From Timema cristinae (lineage: Eukaryota; Arthropoda; Insecta; Phasmatodea; Timematidae): a DNA stretch of 64,000 bases. Of this stretch, positions 44,605 through 56,744 are shown one piece after another. A program made the translations under genes and the position numbers. Position 1 is the stretch's first letter; the number at the start of each line of letters is the position of its first letter. The notes beneath the pieces were generated by a model. It saw nothing but the letters and a program-made list of their open reading frames with translations, ran no database searches and was not told the origin of the DNA. The stretch is from positions 54,120,410-54,184,409 of the forward strand of contig JBCFYV010000001.1 of the NCBI GenBank assembly GCA_039000515.1, read 5' to 3'.

Positions 44605-45610
44605 AAGCTGTTCGTTTCTTGAAAATTCTCTGTTTTTCATTAAGATTTATTAGTGATGTGTAAGTTGCAGATAACTTGAAAGGGTGCAGAGCCGCAGGCC
44701 ACAAAGCACATGTGTTCGCATAAAAATGAGCACAGTCTATTAACCAACTGCAACTTTTTTAAATGGAAAATTTCAATGAAATCATTGGGATTTTTTTAAA
44801 TAATAGGTGGGTGTACTTTAAACGACTTTGGCTACTCGGAGAAATTAAAGCAATTTTTTTATCTCAACTTGATGCACCGAAGCAGTCTGAGCACTATTAC
44901 ACATATACGTCAATATAATAAATAGAAATAGAGGGAATAAAATGAGCAGTTAACCCTACGAGGCCCCTTGTTTATCTATTTATAACACTTAACCTCTTCC
45001 TCTGACGAGTTTACACACTCACCATACTATTTACTGCTTGAAAATATTGAAATCTCCTTATAACTTTCAAATCAATGGACGCAATCTGTGTATGAGAAGG
45101 ACTCATGGACCGAGAGCAAGTGAAACACACCTTACAATGGAATATTCACTTAAATACCTGACCAAGTGTTGAAATAAATTCCTAGATACAGTTTCAAATA
45201 GCTCTGCTTTGTCTGGCAACACTCCAACGACACACCACTTCTGTATATTGACTTACATTCGTTATTGTAATTCATAAAGCCAAGGATTATTTCTAAATGG
45301 GTGGGATTTTTTTTTTTACTTTTTTTTAATGAGATTTCAAGTTATCGTACATCTCCAAGAATCTTCTTATGGTTTCCCCAAGTCCATCCACCTTTGTCCT
45401 TAGATCGACTACCATAAATTGAGATACATCTATCCGATCAAGCTATGATACGTGAAGCTATGAAAAATATAAATAAACTACTAGCTAATGTTTTCACATT
45501 GCATGATATCTCAAGTTGTGACGCAGGCGACAAGCCAAGTTGTTTGACGGACGTTGTGATTATTTGCTTTCGAGTAAGTGAACACCCCCCCTCTTTTTTC
45601 CATCTTCCCC
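44605..45610. other. No gene seen
   Basis: No recognised gene. The frame at 45445-45774 starts in unique sequence but runs into the (ATT)n tail of the following SINE-B, so it is not considered real. Confidence 0.35.
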
Positions 45611-45622
45611 GATTCGATGCCT

Positions 45623-45625
<3 letters not shown>

Positions 45626-45672
<47 letters not shown>

Positions 45673-45965
45673 TATCATCATCATCATCATAACATCATCA
45701 TCAACGCGTATTACTACCAGTTCGTGTTATACGCACTTACGCTAATGTGTAATGGTAGGGTGATTGTGAAATAAAATGAGGACCTACAGTTTAACGTGGA
45801 ATCCGAACCACAGTGGAGGCCTGGCATTCCCCACATTCACAAGATGTCTTGTCAGAGGTGAAGGAAGGGTTTGGAAATCAGATAAATCTGTGCCGGGACC
45901 GATTGAACCCCGGACCCCCAGCACAGAAGATGTCGACCATACCCCTAGACCACCAGGTCACCTAC
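45626..45965 (-). mobile_element. SINE-B copy (minus) with target duplication
   Basis: Long (ATT)n and (ATC)n, the tail with CGCGTATTACTACCAGTTCG, full body and head ending GGTCACC. TCGATGCCTGTA lies at 45614-45625 and 45966-45977. Small deletions in the B-box area. Confidence 0.9.
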
Positions 45966-46137
45966 TCGATGCCTGTAAATAAAAATGGGACTTTCTTGAG
46001 GAAATACACACACTATTGAGGAGACAAGTCAAAATAATTTGTTTGAAAAAGTACGTTTTAATTTCTTTAAAATAAACAAACTGTAAACACTATATTTATA
46101 AATTGAATAGACCGTATGACCCACAGCAGCAAAATTC

Positions 46138-46650
46138 TGACCCGCATCGGTGGACGCGTGATTAAGACGTAAATATTGTCTGATACGGTTCGCTGATGAG
46201 GGGAGATGTCGATATTATTTATTATTATTTAGCACCGCGTCTTATTACCCGTTCGGGTTATACGCTTTAAGTACTAATTACGCTATTTGATTGGGAATTG
46301 GGAAGGTTGAATTAGAGGAAGTGAACCCGTATTTGACGTGGAGGGAGAGTGGAAAACCATTTAGGAAAAACCACCCCCAGTTCACCCGACCGAGATTCGA
46401 ACCTCGATCTCCCCGTCCTCAGCAGTCGAGCTAAACACGACACGCGCGTTAGCCAACTCGCCACCGAGGCGGGTGATGTCGATATTAGAATCCCGACTTG
46501 GTGTACCGTGGGCGAGGTTTCGCTAAATGATTTTTCCACTAACGATCCACGCGAATCCGGATGCATTTACTCTTAATTCTACCTTTCTCATACCCACGTT
46601 ATTAGTGTAAAAATATATACGAATATCCCGGACGAGTAGCAAGACGCGGG
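46138..46650 (+). mobile_element. Old SINE-A (plus) split by a younger SINE-A
   Basis: Left half: CCCGCATCGGTGGACGCGTG head to GGGGAGATGTCGATATTA. Right half: from GATGTCGATATTAGAATCCC through CACGCGAATCCGGATGC to a tail CCGGACGAGTAGCAAGACG. Confidence 0.8.
46218..46474 (-). mobile_element. Young SINE-A (minus) inserted in SINE-A
   Basis: Full length from AGCACCGCGTCTTATTACCC to GCCACCGAGGCGGGT. The duplication GATGTCGATATTA is at 46205-46217 and 46475-46487. Confidence 0.92.
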
Positions 46651-46654
46651 GAAC

Positions 46655-47450
46655 GCGCGTGCACACAACACACACACACACACACATATTCAATATTAAT
46701 TCTTATCATTATTTAGAGAGAAAACTTTAAAAATCAGAGGATTAAAATATGTAAATTTAATTTTTGTGTTAGGTTGCTTGTATGCTATTGAATACATTAT
46801 GAAATTTTATAACTAATTATAGATTCGTAGCGTTCATAAACCAACTTATTACGCAGGTATATTATTTTAACCAAACTCTTAGAATAAACACAATATTTCG
46901 TCCCGTGGTTATCGATTCATTACACTGAAAGGGGATGCCCTAGTTTTAACAACATCAGTTTATTGATTAGCTTTCACAAGATTCTCGCTATTACTTTGGA
47001 TATTAATCATTTTATTTTTACGTTTGACTACCAATAATTCAAGATTAAAATTTTGTTCTTCTGAGATTCCCCTTAAATATGTTTATGTCAACCAACAACC
47101 TATTGTAAAACAAGTACTACACAGCAATAATATAAATAGAATGATATATTAATGATAAATGTTCATTGCTCATAATTTTAAAATCGTCCAAGTAATGGTT
47201 GTTTAAATTTTAACTATCCGTCTCCCACAGTTCTCAAAACAGCATATTGCTGTGGTAAATAAAAAACATTTGGAGAAAATTACCCAACTAAATCAAGAAA
47301 GATATTTTACTTTATCATAGAAATAAGATCCATAAAAAACGTGTATAAGGACCTACATGAGTCAACATTGGTGACTGGGCGTATGGACGCATGCTTCAGT
47401 TTCATCTCGTCTATTGTAAACATAACAAATAAAACTGTTTGTAATGTATA
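46655..47450. other. No gene seen; (CA)n microsatellite
   Basis: CA run at about 46664-46686, then AT-rich DNA. Confidence 0.4.
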
Positions 47451-47454
47451 CAAA

Positions 47455-47831
47455 TTAGGAAGATGGAAAATAAATACTTGGAGAGCTTTGGAATTTGTTT
47501 CTGGACAAGACTTGAGAAGATCAGGTGGACAGACAGGGTGACATATGAACAAGTCCTAAGAAGAGTCGATGAGGAGAGAACCATTTTGGATGTGATTCTT
47601 CGGGGCAAAGCAAACTGTATTAGACACGTCATTATGAGGAACTGTATTCTGTACGACGTCAGTGAAGGAAAGGCTTAGGGAAAGAGGAGGCTAGGAAGAC
47701 GGAGGGTTCAAATATTAAATGACTTGAAGGAAAGAAGAAAAATCTTAGTGCTGAAGGAGGGAGGCAGAGGACAGAACGCATTGGCGGTCTGAGCTTACCG
47801 ACAAAAGGAATGGACCTGCTGTGATACAAAA

Positions 47832-47864
<33 letters not shown>

Positions 47865-47865
47865 T
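47455..47865 (+). pseudogene. LINE fragment, C-terminal end of ORF2 and (AAT)n tail
   Basis: The plus strand encodes IRWTDRVTYEQVLRRVDEER and then RGKANCIRHVIMRNC, which match the segment after the reverse transcriptase in many animal LINE ORF2 proteins (usually WTDRVTNEEVLRRV...KANWIGHILRRNCLL). The reading continues past a TAG through an arginine-rich GKRRLGRR-like part and a degraded end, then a noncoding stretch and (AAT)n at 47827-47865. 5'-truncated and broken. Confidence 0.82.
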
Positions 47866-49885
47866 TTTTCAATCATTGTTTATTTAGGATTCAAAAGAAA
47901 ATTACATAATTGATTTTTTTGGTACAATTCCGAAGTACCTAAAGGCACATCTTCAGGTCTTGCAGTTAAATATTTAAAAAATAGTAAAAATTATAATAAT
48001 AAAATAATTAAAAAACAAATATATTTACACATACTATCATAACATTTCCACTCAAAAATATTTACATTGTTGTTTGAAGCATGCCTTGAAGTATCCAGTC
48101 TTTAATTTTACTTTTCGCTATATTTATTTCACGGATTTCTCGTAGTGTTGGTGGTAGCAAATTAAACAATTTGGGAATGGTACATCTCAGTTCTGTTTAC
48201 CATAATAATTAGAGTATTTGCCGATTGTATACACTTTTGTATTAGAAATTGAGCGGGTGTTAAGGGAATGGTTTTTATTTACTTGTATTTATCTGAACGG
48301 TAATATCCTATAAATAAATAGGCTGTACTCATATAATTGGTTAAGAAGTAGAATTTTATTTGAATGTATGTCTGTTTGTTAGCATTTTCGGTACCAAATA
48401 TAATTTTCAGGATTTTATTCCTTGCAAATATGAAATTTTTGTTGTGTAACATTCTGTCGTTCCTCCCCAGATGGATATGCCATAAGGTATTATTGATTGG
48501 ACTAATGATTTATATATTATTACTATCGTTTTGATATTTAAGTACATTCTAAGATCGTAAAAACATATGGAAATCCTTTTAGTCTGTTCTCAAGTATTTG
48601 TATGTGCTTGTTCCATTTATGTTTGTCAATTATTAGTCCAAGGTAAGTATGATTGTCTGTTGCGTCCAGTTTTTCGATACAGTCACAACATGTTTGTGTC
48701 CAGTTGTGCAAATAATTATAGCTGTGATGTGTAATTTGACTCTTGTATGGTGCATTTTAGGAGAACAAATATGTATAACTTTAGTTTTCTTTGCATTTAT
48801 TATTAGATGATGATCATGAGTCCATATTTGTATCTCGTTATAGTCTTGTTGCAGGTTGTATTCTGCTATTTGGGTTTTTTTAGTCAGTACTGTGGTGTCG
48901 TCTGCTTATAGGTAGATGTGTCCATGCTTTACTTGTCCTGTGATAGTATTGACGTAAATTAGATATAGAATAGGTCCTATTATTGAGCCTTGTGGTACTC
49001 CCATGTTTGTCAATTTGGTTTCACTTTTTTGAGTGCTAATTTTTACATAGAAAAGTCTGTTAGTGAATTAGTCCCTAAACCATCTTAAGTAAGGTCCACC
49101 AATTTCAATCTTTTTAATGATCTCAATAATATATCAATTTCAAGCGTGTCAAACACTTTTTTAAGTCAATAAATAGGGTCAAAACATGCTTATTGTTGTT
49201 AAGGGCTTTGTTAATTTTATTTAATAAATGTTCCAGAAGGTTTTTAGCGCTTTTCTGTTTTTGAAATCCATATTGCCTTGGGTTTATTATATTGAATTTA
49301 TTTAAATAGACTGTCAATTTGTTAGCCATGTATCTTTCTAATATCTTCTCAAGTTGTAGTATTGCTATGGGTCTGTAATTACCGTAGTCTAAATGGCTCC
49401 CACCTTTGTAAATGGATCTAATAAGAGAGCATTTAATTTTGTTGGGAAAGGTGCCAGTTTCTATTGAGGTATTTATTATGTCTACTAGTGCCAGAATAAA
49501 ATTTGGTCCTATCTTTCGTATTTCCATCATTGTAATGTTATCATAGCCTGGTGATTTATTTGGTTTCAATGAAGAGATAATTTTACTAATTTTTTGTACG
49601 GTAGTTTTAGGTATGAACAATGAAGTGTTGGCTATTGTGTTTTCCATTTGTGTAGGTAGTTTTATATCACATTTACGCAATATTTCAATTATTCCATTTT
49701 CAAAAGAAAATGCAAAATTGTTACAAACAGTTTTCAAGTTCTCTTTATTTTTTAATGTATGCGTAAGCTCTTCAGCTAAGTTAGTCTCGCTACGTTTATC
49801 TATAACTTTGTTTACTTCGCACCACTTGTTTTTCATGTTACCTTTTAAATCCCTAAATAATTTCCTATGGTGTTCAATAATAAAT
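47866..49885 (-). pseudogene. Non-LTR retrotransposon ORF2 (reverse transcriptase), 5'-truncated and broken
   Basis: From about 49885 leftwards the minus strand encodes SSLKPNKSPGYDNI (fingers), YGNYRPIAIL, QYGFQKQKSAKNLLEHLLNK, FIDLKK, then after a frameshift near 49150 the GVPQGSIIGPILYLIYVN motif (48983-49000 for GVPQGS) and the ADD box at 48897-48905. The codon before ADD is TAA (48906-48908), where Tyr or Phe is required. Further on are YLGLIID and SLVQSIIPYGISIWGG, typical of the thumb and the end of the domain. The region left of 48080 looks like 3' untranslated sequence. The pattern fits the CR1/Jockey group. There is no endonuclease domain; the element starts at an ATT-rich microsatellite. 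Confidence 0.88.
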
Positions 49886-49965
49886 AATAATAGTAATAGT
49901 ATTAATAATAGTAATAAAAATAAAATAATAGATGAAGATGATGTGATGATAATAATAAGTTTAAA
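49886..49965. repeat. AT-rich microsatellite next to the LINE 5' break
   Basis: (TAA)/(TAG)/(GATGAT) repeats. On the minus strand they extend the LINE frame with an IIIITSSSS...LLLLL peptide, which is an artefact, not a signal or membrane segment. Confidence 0.8.
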
Positions 49966-50039
49966 TAGTTGTTTGATTGAAGGAATAAATAAAGGAAGGA
50001 ATGTAGATAAACTCACTATTACATTTAAAATTTAGTCAA

Positions 50040-50695
50040 TTATGGTTACTGTTATTATAAGCTTGTTTAGTTTAAACATTGGTTAAGACGTGTAAGACAA
50101 GGCAAACTAGCCAGAACTTTTCCAAAATGTATCGAAATAAAGACAATAAATCAAATTACACCCAGGAAATGCAGTAGCTCTTTGGCCGATAATTCTCTTA
50201 TAGCATTGTCGACATGATAGCGGGTTGACGAGGGGAAAAAAGAGGGGAAGGTAAGCTTACACACTATCAGTTTTAGGAAGAATAAGCTTGTAGCGATATA
50301 TTTATATGAAGCATGTCTACCTAATCTGAAGTCTGGAAATGAAATGCTTTTAGCCTTGCCGAGGCTGTGCCCATTACGGCGTTGCCTAGTCGTTACGGAG
50401 CAGAAGTCAGGATATTATTTCATTTTAATATATTTTACTCTTACTCTTACTCATAACAAGTATTCTAAATATAGCACATAAAAAGAACTGTACATTTTCA
50501 TAACTAGAAAAACAAAAACAAAACACAAAAATAAACATCGTCACACGTATTAATTTATAACTAAGTTTTTTTTTTTGCTAGAAGCTACTCATAGAATAGA
50601 ACATTTTGATATGTTCATCAAAATAATTTTTAGAAATCTTTTTGAAAGCATCTAGGTAGATAAAAATCTAGCCTTTGAGGTATATGTTTATCTAT
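50040..50695. other. No gene seen
   Basis: A GC-richer patch at 50340-50410 (GCCGAGGCTGTGCCCATTAC) has no recognised identity. Confidence 0.35.
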
Positions 50696-50699
50696 AATA

Positions 50700-50900
50700 T
50701 GTGGGCGCATAGTCTAAGTCGACACACTCGCAATAAACTGCCGGTGATTGGAAGGCCACGGCTAGAATTCCAACGTGATGTAGCGAGAGCGTTTTTTTTC
50801 TCAAAGGGTTTCTCCACGCTTATTCTGGTAGATTTATTCTAAATTCTAACTTACTCAGCCTTAGGCCTTTAATGTATTAAGGTAATTGGTTCTTCAAAAT
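50700..50900 (+). mobile_element. Decayed SINE-A copy
   Basis: GTGGGCGCATAGTCTAAG head, degraded B box, CCACGCTTATTCTGGTAGA body; tail lost. Confidence 0.5.
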
Positions 50901-50989
50901 TGTATTGCACAATCTTAACAAGTTGTAAGCTATAAATAGTGATTCATTGATTTCAAATCAATACAGTTCACGAGTTATTTGGGGTCAAA

Positions 50990-51372
50990 CTTTATATTTA
51001 ATACTTTTCTCGAACCAATGTTAAGGTAAAGTAATTAATGTTTGGGGCTGATATTTAGTATAACTAGACAATCATATGACGTGTACAGGATGAAATATTT
51101 ATAATACTAATTATATTAATATTATTAATATTTCAATAAAATATTAATATTATTAATATTTCAATAAAATATTAATATACATTAATTTTTATAATATATA
51201 TTAATAATAATATTAATAAAACATATTCATTTTTATAATACATATAGATTTGAGTAATATTCATATTATAAACATAGTATTGTATTCTGTAAAACTCATA
51301 TAAAAATCCAAATCTTCTAAATATCAGCCCCAAACAACTTTACTTTAACAACGGTACGAGAAAATTATTATA
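50990..51372. mobile_element. Foldback element with ~60-bp inverted arms
   Basis: The left arm 50995-51058 (TTTTCTCGAACCAATGTTAA, TTTGGGGCTGATATTTAG) pairs with 51317-51372 (AAATATCAGCCCCAAACA, TTTAACAACGGTACGAGAAA). The interior is almost pure AT with TATTAATATTATTAATATT self-complementary runs. A MITE or foldback repeat of unknown superfamily. Confidence 0.6.
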
Positions 51373-51450
51373 TATACTCCCACTAGAGTAATTATTATAT
51401 ATGCGTACAACCCAAACAGGTAGTAAGACGTGGTGATTAAATAAAAAGTA
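51373..51450 (+). mobile_element. SINE tail fragment
   Basis: CACTAGAGTAATTATTATA and CCCAAACAGGTAGTAAGACG; only the last ~75 bp of a SINE-A remain. Confidence 0.65.
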
Positions 51451-51454
51451 TTTC

Positions 51455-51925
51455 TTGACTTGTGCGTCACGTCTTTAGTGCTCTGATAGGCGGCCCTCTC
51501 TTGGGGGAAATATATAATAGTCAAATAGATTTAGTTCGTATTTATATCAGATAAGTTGGTTCTTACGCACAGTGGAGTGAAAGTAAAGACACACACACGT
51601 CAAGACAGAAGTACAATCTCTTTCCCCTCTTGTATTTGACAACGAGATACATTGTTGCAAAGATAAATGTTATTGTTTAGTTAAGATGGTAAACTTGCTG
51701 AGCAAACAGTGGCAAACTCTATTTGGTGGAAGTGCTATTGTGTTAAAAAGAAAAAACGAGAGGCAAGCAAACAAAACAGAATATAACATAAACATAGATA
51801 AGAAACCGGGACACGCCAAGTCAGGTAAAATAAGAGGAATAAGAATTAATAAAAAGAGATGGTGTTATATGCTTAGCCTGTTTGTGAAAACGGTCAATGT
51901 CTTATAATCATAGTTTTTAACCCTA
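51455..51925. other. No supported gene
   Basis: A plus frame at 51686-51907 is lysine- and asparagine-rich with ordinary protein-like composition but no family, splice or conservation support; it ends where the 42-bp array begins. Confidence 0.3.
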
Positions 51926-54900
51926 TTTCAGAGCTTATTGTCCAATCACCACTGTTTTGTAACTCTAGACCAACGCTCACTGTCTTATCACCACTGTTTT
52001 GTAACTCTATGCCAACGCTCACTGTCCTATCACCTCTAGTTTGTAACTCTAGACCAACGCTCACTGTCATATCAACACTTTTTTGTAACTCTATAACAAC
52101 GCTCACTGTCCTATCACCTCTAGGTTGTAACTCTAGACCAACGCTCACTGTCTTATCACCACTGTTTTGTAACTCTATGCCAACGCTCACTGTCCTATCA
52201 CCACTGTGTTGTAACTCTAGACCAACGCTCACTGTCCAATCACCACTGTTTTGTAACTCTAGACCGACGCTCACTGTCTTATCACCACTGTTTTGTAACT
52301 CTAGACCAACGCTCACTGTCCTATCACCACTGTGTTGTAACTCTAGACCAACGCTCACTGTCCAATCACCACTGTTTTGTAACTCTAGACCGACGCTCAC
52401 TGTCTTATCACCACTGTTTTGTAACTCTAGACCAACGCTCACTGTCCTCTCACCTCTAGTTTGTAACTCTAGACCAACGCTCACTGTCCTATCACACCTG
52501 TTTTGTAACTCTATGCCAACGCTCACAGTCCTATCACCTCTAGTTTGTAACTCTAGACCAACGCTCACTGTCCTATCATCACTGTTTTGTAACTCTATGC
52601 CAACGCTCACTGTCCTCTCACCTCTAGTTTGTAACTCTAGACCAACGCTCACTGTCCTATCACCTCTAGTTTGTAACTCTAGACCAACGCTCACTGTCCT
52701 CTCACCTCTGTTTTGTAACCCTATATAAACGCTCACTGTCCTATCATCACTGTTTTGTAACTCTAGACCAACACTCACTGTCCTATCACCTCTAGTTTGT
52801 AACTCTAGATCAACGCTCACTGTCCTCTCACCAATGTTTTTTTGTAACCCTATATCAACGCTCACTGTCCTATCACCACTGTTTTGTAAATCTATGCCAA
52901 CGCTCAATGTCCTATCACCACTGTTTTGTAACTCTAGACCAACGCTCACTGTCATATCACCTCTGTTTTGTAACCCTATATCAACGCTCACTGTCCTATC
53001 ACCACTGTTTTGTAACTCTAGACCAACGCTCACTATCCTATTTGCTCTGTTTTGTAACCCTATATCAACGCTCACTGTCCTATCACCACTATTTTGTAAC
53101 TCTAGACCAACGCTCACTGTCCTATCGACTCTGTTTTGTAACCCTATATCAACGCTCACTGTCCTATCACCACTGTTTTGTAACTCTATGCCAACGCTCA
53201 CTGTACTATCACCTCTGTTTTGTAACTCTAGACCAACGCTCACTGTCCTATCACCTCTAGTTTATAACTCTAGACCAACGCTCACTGTCCTATCACCTGT
53301 AGTTTGTAACTCTAGACCAACGCTCACTGTCCTATTACCTCTAGTTTGTAACTCTAGACTAACGCTCACTGACCTCTCACCTCTGTTTTGTAACCCTATG
53401 ACAACGCTCACTGTCCTATCACCACTGTTTTGTAACTTCTAGACCAACGCTCACTGTCCTATCACCTCTAGTTTGTAACTCTAGACCAACGCTCACTGTC
53501 CTAACATCACTGTTTTGTAACTCTATGCCAACGCTCACTGTCCTATCACCTCTAGTTTGTAACTCTAGACCAACGCTCACTGTCCTATCACCTCTAGTTT
53601 GTAACTCTATGCCAACGCTCACTGTCCTCTCACCTCTAGTTTGTAACTCTAGACCAACGCTCACTGTCCTATCACCTCTAGTTTGTAACTCTATGCCAAC
53701 GCTCAGTGTCCTATCACCTCTAGTTTGTAACTCTAGACCAACGCTCACTGTCTTATCACCACTGTTTTGTAACTCTATGCCAACGCTCACTGTCCTATCA
53801 CCACTGTGTTGTAACTCTAGACCAACACTCACTGTCCTATCACCTCTAGTTTGTAACTCTAGATCAACGCTCACTGTCCTCTCACCACTGTTTTGTAACT
53901 TTAGACCAACGCTCACTGTCCTATCACCACTGTTTTGTAACTCTAGACCAACGCTCACTGTCCTATCACCTCTAGTTTGTAACTCTAGACCAACGCTCAC
54001 TGTCCTTTTCACCACTGTTTTGTAACTCTAGACCAACGCTCACTGTCCAATCACCACTGTTTTGTAACTCTAGACCGACGCTCACTGTCCTATCACCTCT
54101 AGTTTGTAACTCTAGATCAACGCTCACTGTCCTCTCACCACTGTTTTGTAACTCTAGACCAACGCTCACTGTCCAATCACCACTGTTTTGTAACTCTAGA
54201 CCAATGCTCACTGTCCTATCACCACGATTGTGTATTCTAGACCAACGCTCACTGTCTTATCACCACTGTTTTGTAACTCTAGACCAACGCTCACTGTCCT
54301 ATCACCACTGTGTTGTAACTCTAGACCAACACTCACTGTCCTATCACCTCTAGTTTGTAACTCTAGATCAACGCTCACTGTCCTCTCACCACTGTTTTGT
54401 AACTCTAGACCAACGCTCACTGTCCAATCACCACTGTTTTGTAACTCTAGACCGACGCTCACTGTCTTATCACCACTGTTTTGTAACTCTAGACCAACGC
54501 TCACTGTCCTATCACCACGATTGTGTATTCTAGACCAACGCTCACTGTCTTATCACCACTGTTTTGTAACTCTAGACCAACGCTCACTGTCCTATCACCA
54601 CTGTGTTGTAACTCTAGACCAACACTCACTGTCCTATCACCTCTAGTTTGTAACTCTAGATCAACGCTCACTGTCCTCTCACCACTGTTTTGTAACCCTA
54701 TATCAACGCTCACTGTCTTATCACCACTGTTTTGTAAATCTATGCCAACGCTCAATGTCCTATCACCACTGTTTTGTAACTCTAGACCAACGCTCACTGT
54801 CATATCACCTCTGTTTTGTAACCCTATATCAACGCTCACTGTCCTATCACACGTGTTTTGTAACTCTATGCCAACGCTCACAGTCCTACCACCTCTAGTT

Positions 54901-56206
54901 TGTAACTCTAGACCAACGCTCACTGTCCTATCACCTCCAGTTTGTAACTCTAGACCAACGCTCACTGTCCTATCATCACTGTTTTGTAACTCTATGCCAA
55001 CGCTCACTGTCCTCTCACCTCTAGTTTGTAACTCTAGACCAACGCTCACTGTCCTATCACCTCTAGTTTGTAACTCTATGCCAACGCTCAGTGTCCTATC
55101 ACCTCTAGTTTGTAACTCTAGACCAACGCTCACTGTCTTATCACCACTGTTTTGTAACTCTATGCCAACGCTCACTGTCCTATCACCACTGTGTTGTAAC
55201 TCTAGACCAACGCTCACTGTCCAATCACCACTGTTTTGTAACTCTAGACCGACGCTCACTGTCTTATCACCACTGTTTTGTAACTCTAGACCAACGCTCA
55301 CTGTCCTATCACCACGATTGTGTATTCTAGACCAACGCTCACTGTCTTATCACCACTGTTTTGTAACTCTAGACCAATGCTCACTGTCCTATCACCACTG
55401 TGTTGTAACTCTAGACCAACACTCACTGTCCTATCACCTCTAGCTTGTAACTCTAGATCAACGCTCACTGTCCTCTCACCACTGTTTTGTAACCCTATAT
55501 CAACGCTCACTGTCTTATCACCACTGTTTTGTAAATCTATGCCAACGCTCAATGTCCTATCACCACTGTTTTGTAACTCTAGACCAACGCTCACTGTCAT
55601 ATCACCTCTGTTTTGTAACCCTATATCAACGCTCACTGTCCTATCACCACTGTTTTGTAACTCTAGACCAACGCTCACTGTCCTATCACCACGATTGTGT
55701 AATTCTAGACCAACGCTCACTGTCTTATCACCACTGTGTTGTAACTCTAGACCAACACTCACTGTCCTATCACCACTGTGTTGTAACTCTAGACCAACGT
55801 TCACTGTCCTATCACCTCTGTGTTGTAACTTTAGACCAACGCTCACGGTCCTATCACCACTGTTGTGTAACTCTAGACCAACGCTCACTGTCCTATCACC
55901 ACTGTTTTGTAACTCTAGACCAACGCTCACTGTCCTATCACCACTGTTTTGTAACTCTAGACCAACGCTCACTGTTCTATCACCACTGTGTTGTAACTCT
56001 AGACCAACGCTCACTGTCCTATTACCTCTAGTTTGTAACTCTAGACCAACGCTCACTGTCCTATCACCACTGTGTTGTAACTCTAGACCAATGCTCACTG
56101 TTCTATCACCACTGTGTTGTAACTCTAGACCAACGCTCACTGTCCTATCACCACTGTTTTGTAACTCTTAGACCAACGCTCACTGTCCTATCACCACTGT
56201 GTTGTA
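51926..56206. repeat. Large minisatellite, 42-bp unit, about 100 copies
   Basis: The unit contains CCAACGCTCACTGTCCTATC, then CACCACTGTTTTGTAACTC and TAGA. Because 42 is a multiple of 3, a 14-residue repeat is read in three frames: VSVGLELQNSGDRT on the minus strand, PTLTVLSPLFCNSR and DQRSLSYHHCFVTL on the plus strand. Variants differ mainly in three blocks (CACCTCTAG/CACCACTGT, AACCCTATAT/AACTCTAGAC, ATGCC/GACC). Units with an extra or missing base (near 53434, 54005, 54225, 54517, 55314, 56168) break every frame, so no single protein spans it. Blocks of several units are themselves duplicated (about 797 bp apart at 54523 and 55320). Best read as a non-coding satellite-like array. Confidence 0.95.
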
Positions 56207-56209
56207 TAC

Positions 56210-56740
56210 CTCCGAGTGCTGTTTTAGTTCCTAGTTTAGATTCTGACTATTGTCTCCTCCTGCCGTTGTTTTGTCACCACTACCCTTTACCTTGTTTTTA
56301 GCCTTGTGTAAAGTCTGATTATATCCTACCCACTTTTACCCTTATCTACCCGGATTACATGAGATTTACATGTTTATAAATACGCGTATAATGGTCGCCG
56401 CTCAGTGACTTGCTGTGAGAAAATACAAACATATTTGTCCACCAAAGAGCATAAGAATCAAATTCATTTTTAAAGACCTGAACTAAAAAATTTGTATATT
56501 TGTTTATAGATGAGAAATTATTAGTTTTATAACAAATATATTTTACATAAAAGATTTTTATCTTTACCAGTTTGTAGTACAATTTTATGATATATCTCAA
56601 ATAGTTGTGGAGAAATTATGAAAATTGGAAAATTTTCCTCATTTAAAGTACCCTAAAATTTATTTTAATAATAAAATGATAATTTACATCTTGTTTATAG
56701 TGATAAACAATGTCTGGATATAACATTTAATTAATATCGT
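56210..56740. other. No gene seen
   Basis: A pyrimidine-rich stretch follows the array to about 56350, then AT-rich DNA. Confidence 0.35.
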
Positions 56741-56744
56741 TAGA

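Noticed and set aside
45445..45774. 109-codon frame with poly-isoleucine
   Set aside because: The isoleucine run is the (ATT)n tail of a minus-strand SINE-B; the part before it has no support.
49886..50016. Hydrophobic N-terminus (IIIITSSSS...LLLLL) in front of the LINE reverse transcriptase
   Set aside because: It is translated microsatellite beyond the 5' truncation of the LINE, not a membrane segment.
51894..53243. 449-codon minus-strand frame, the longest in the window
   Set aside because: It is entirely 14-residue repeats of the 42-bp array; two plus-strand frames over the same DNA are equally open, and indel units interrupt the array elsewhere.
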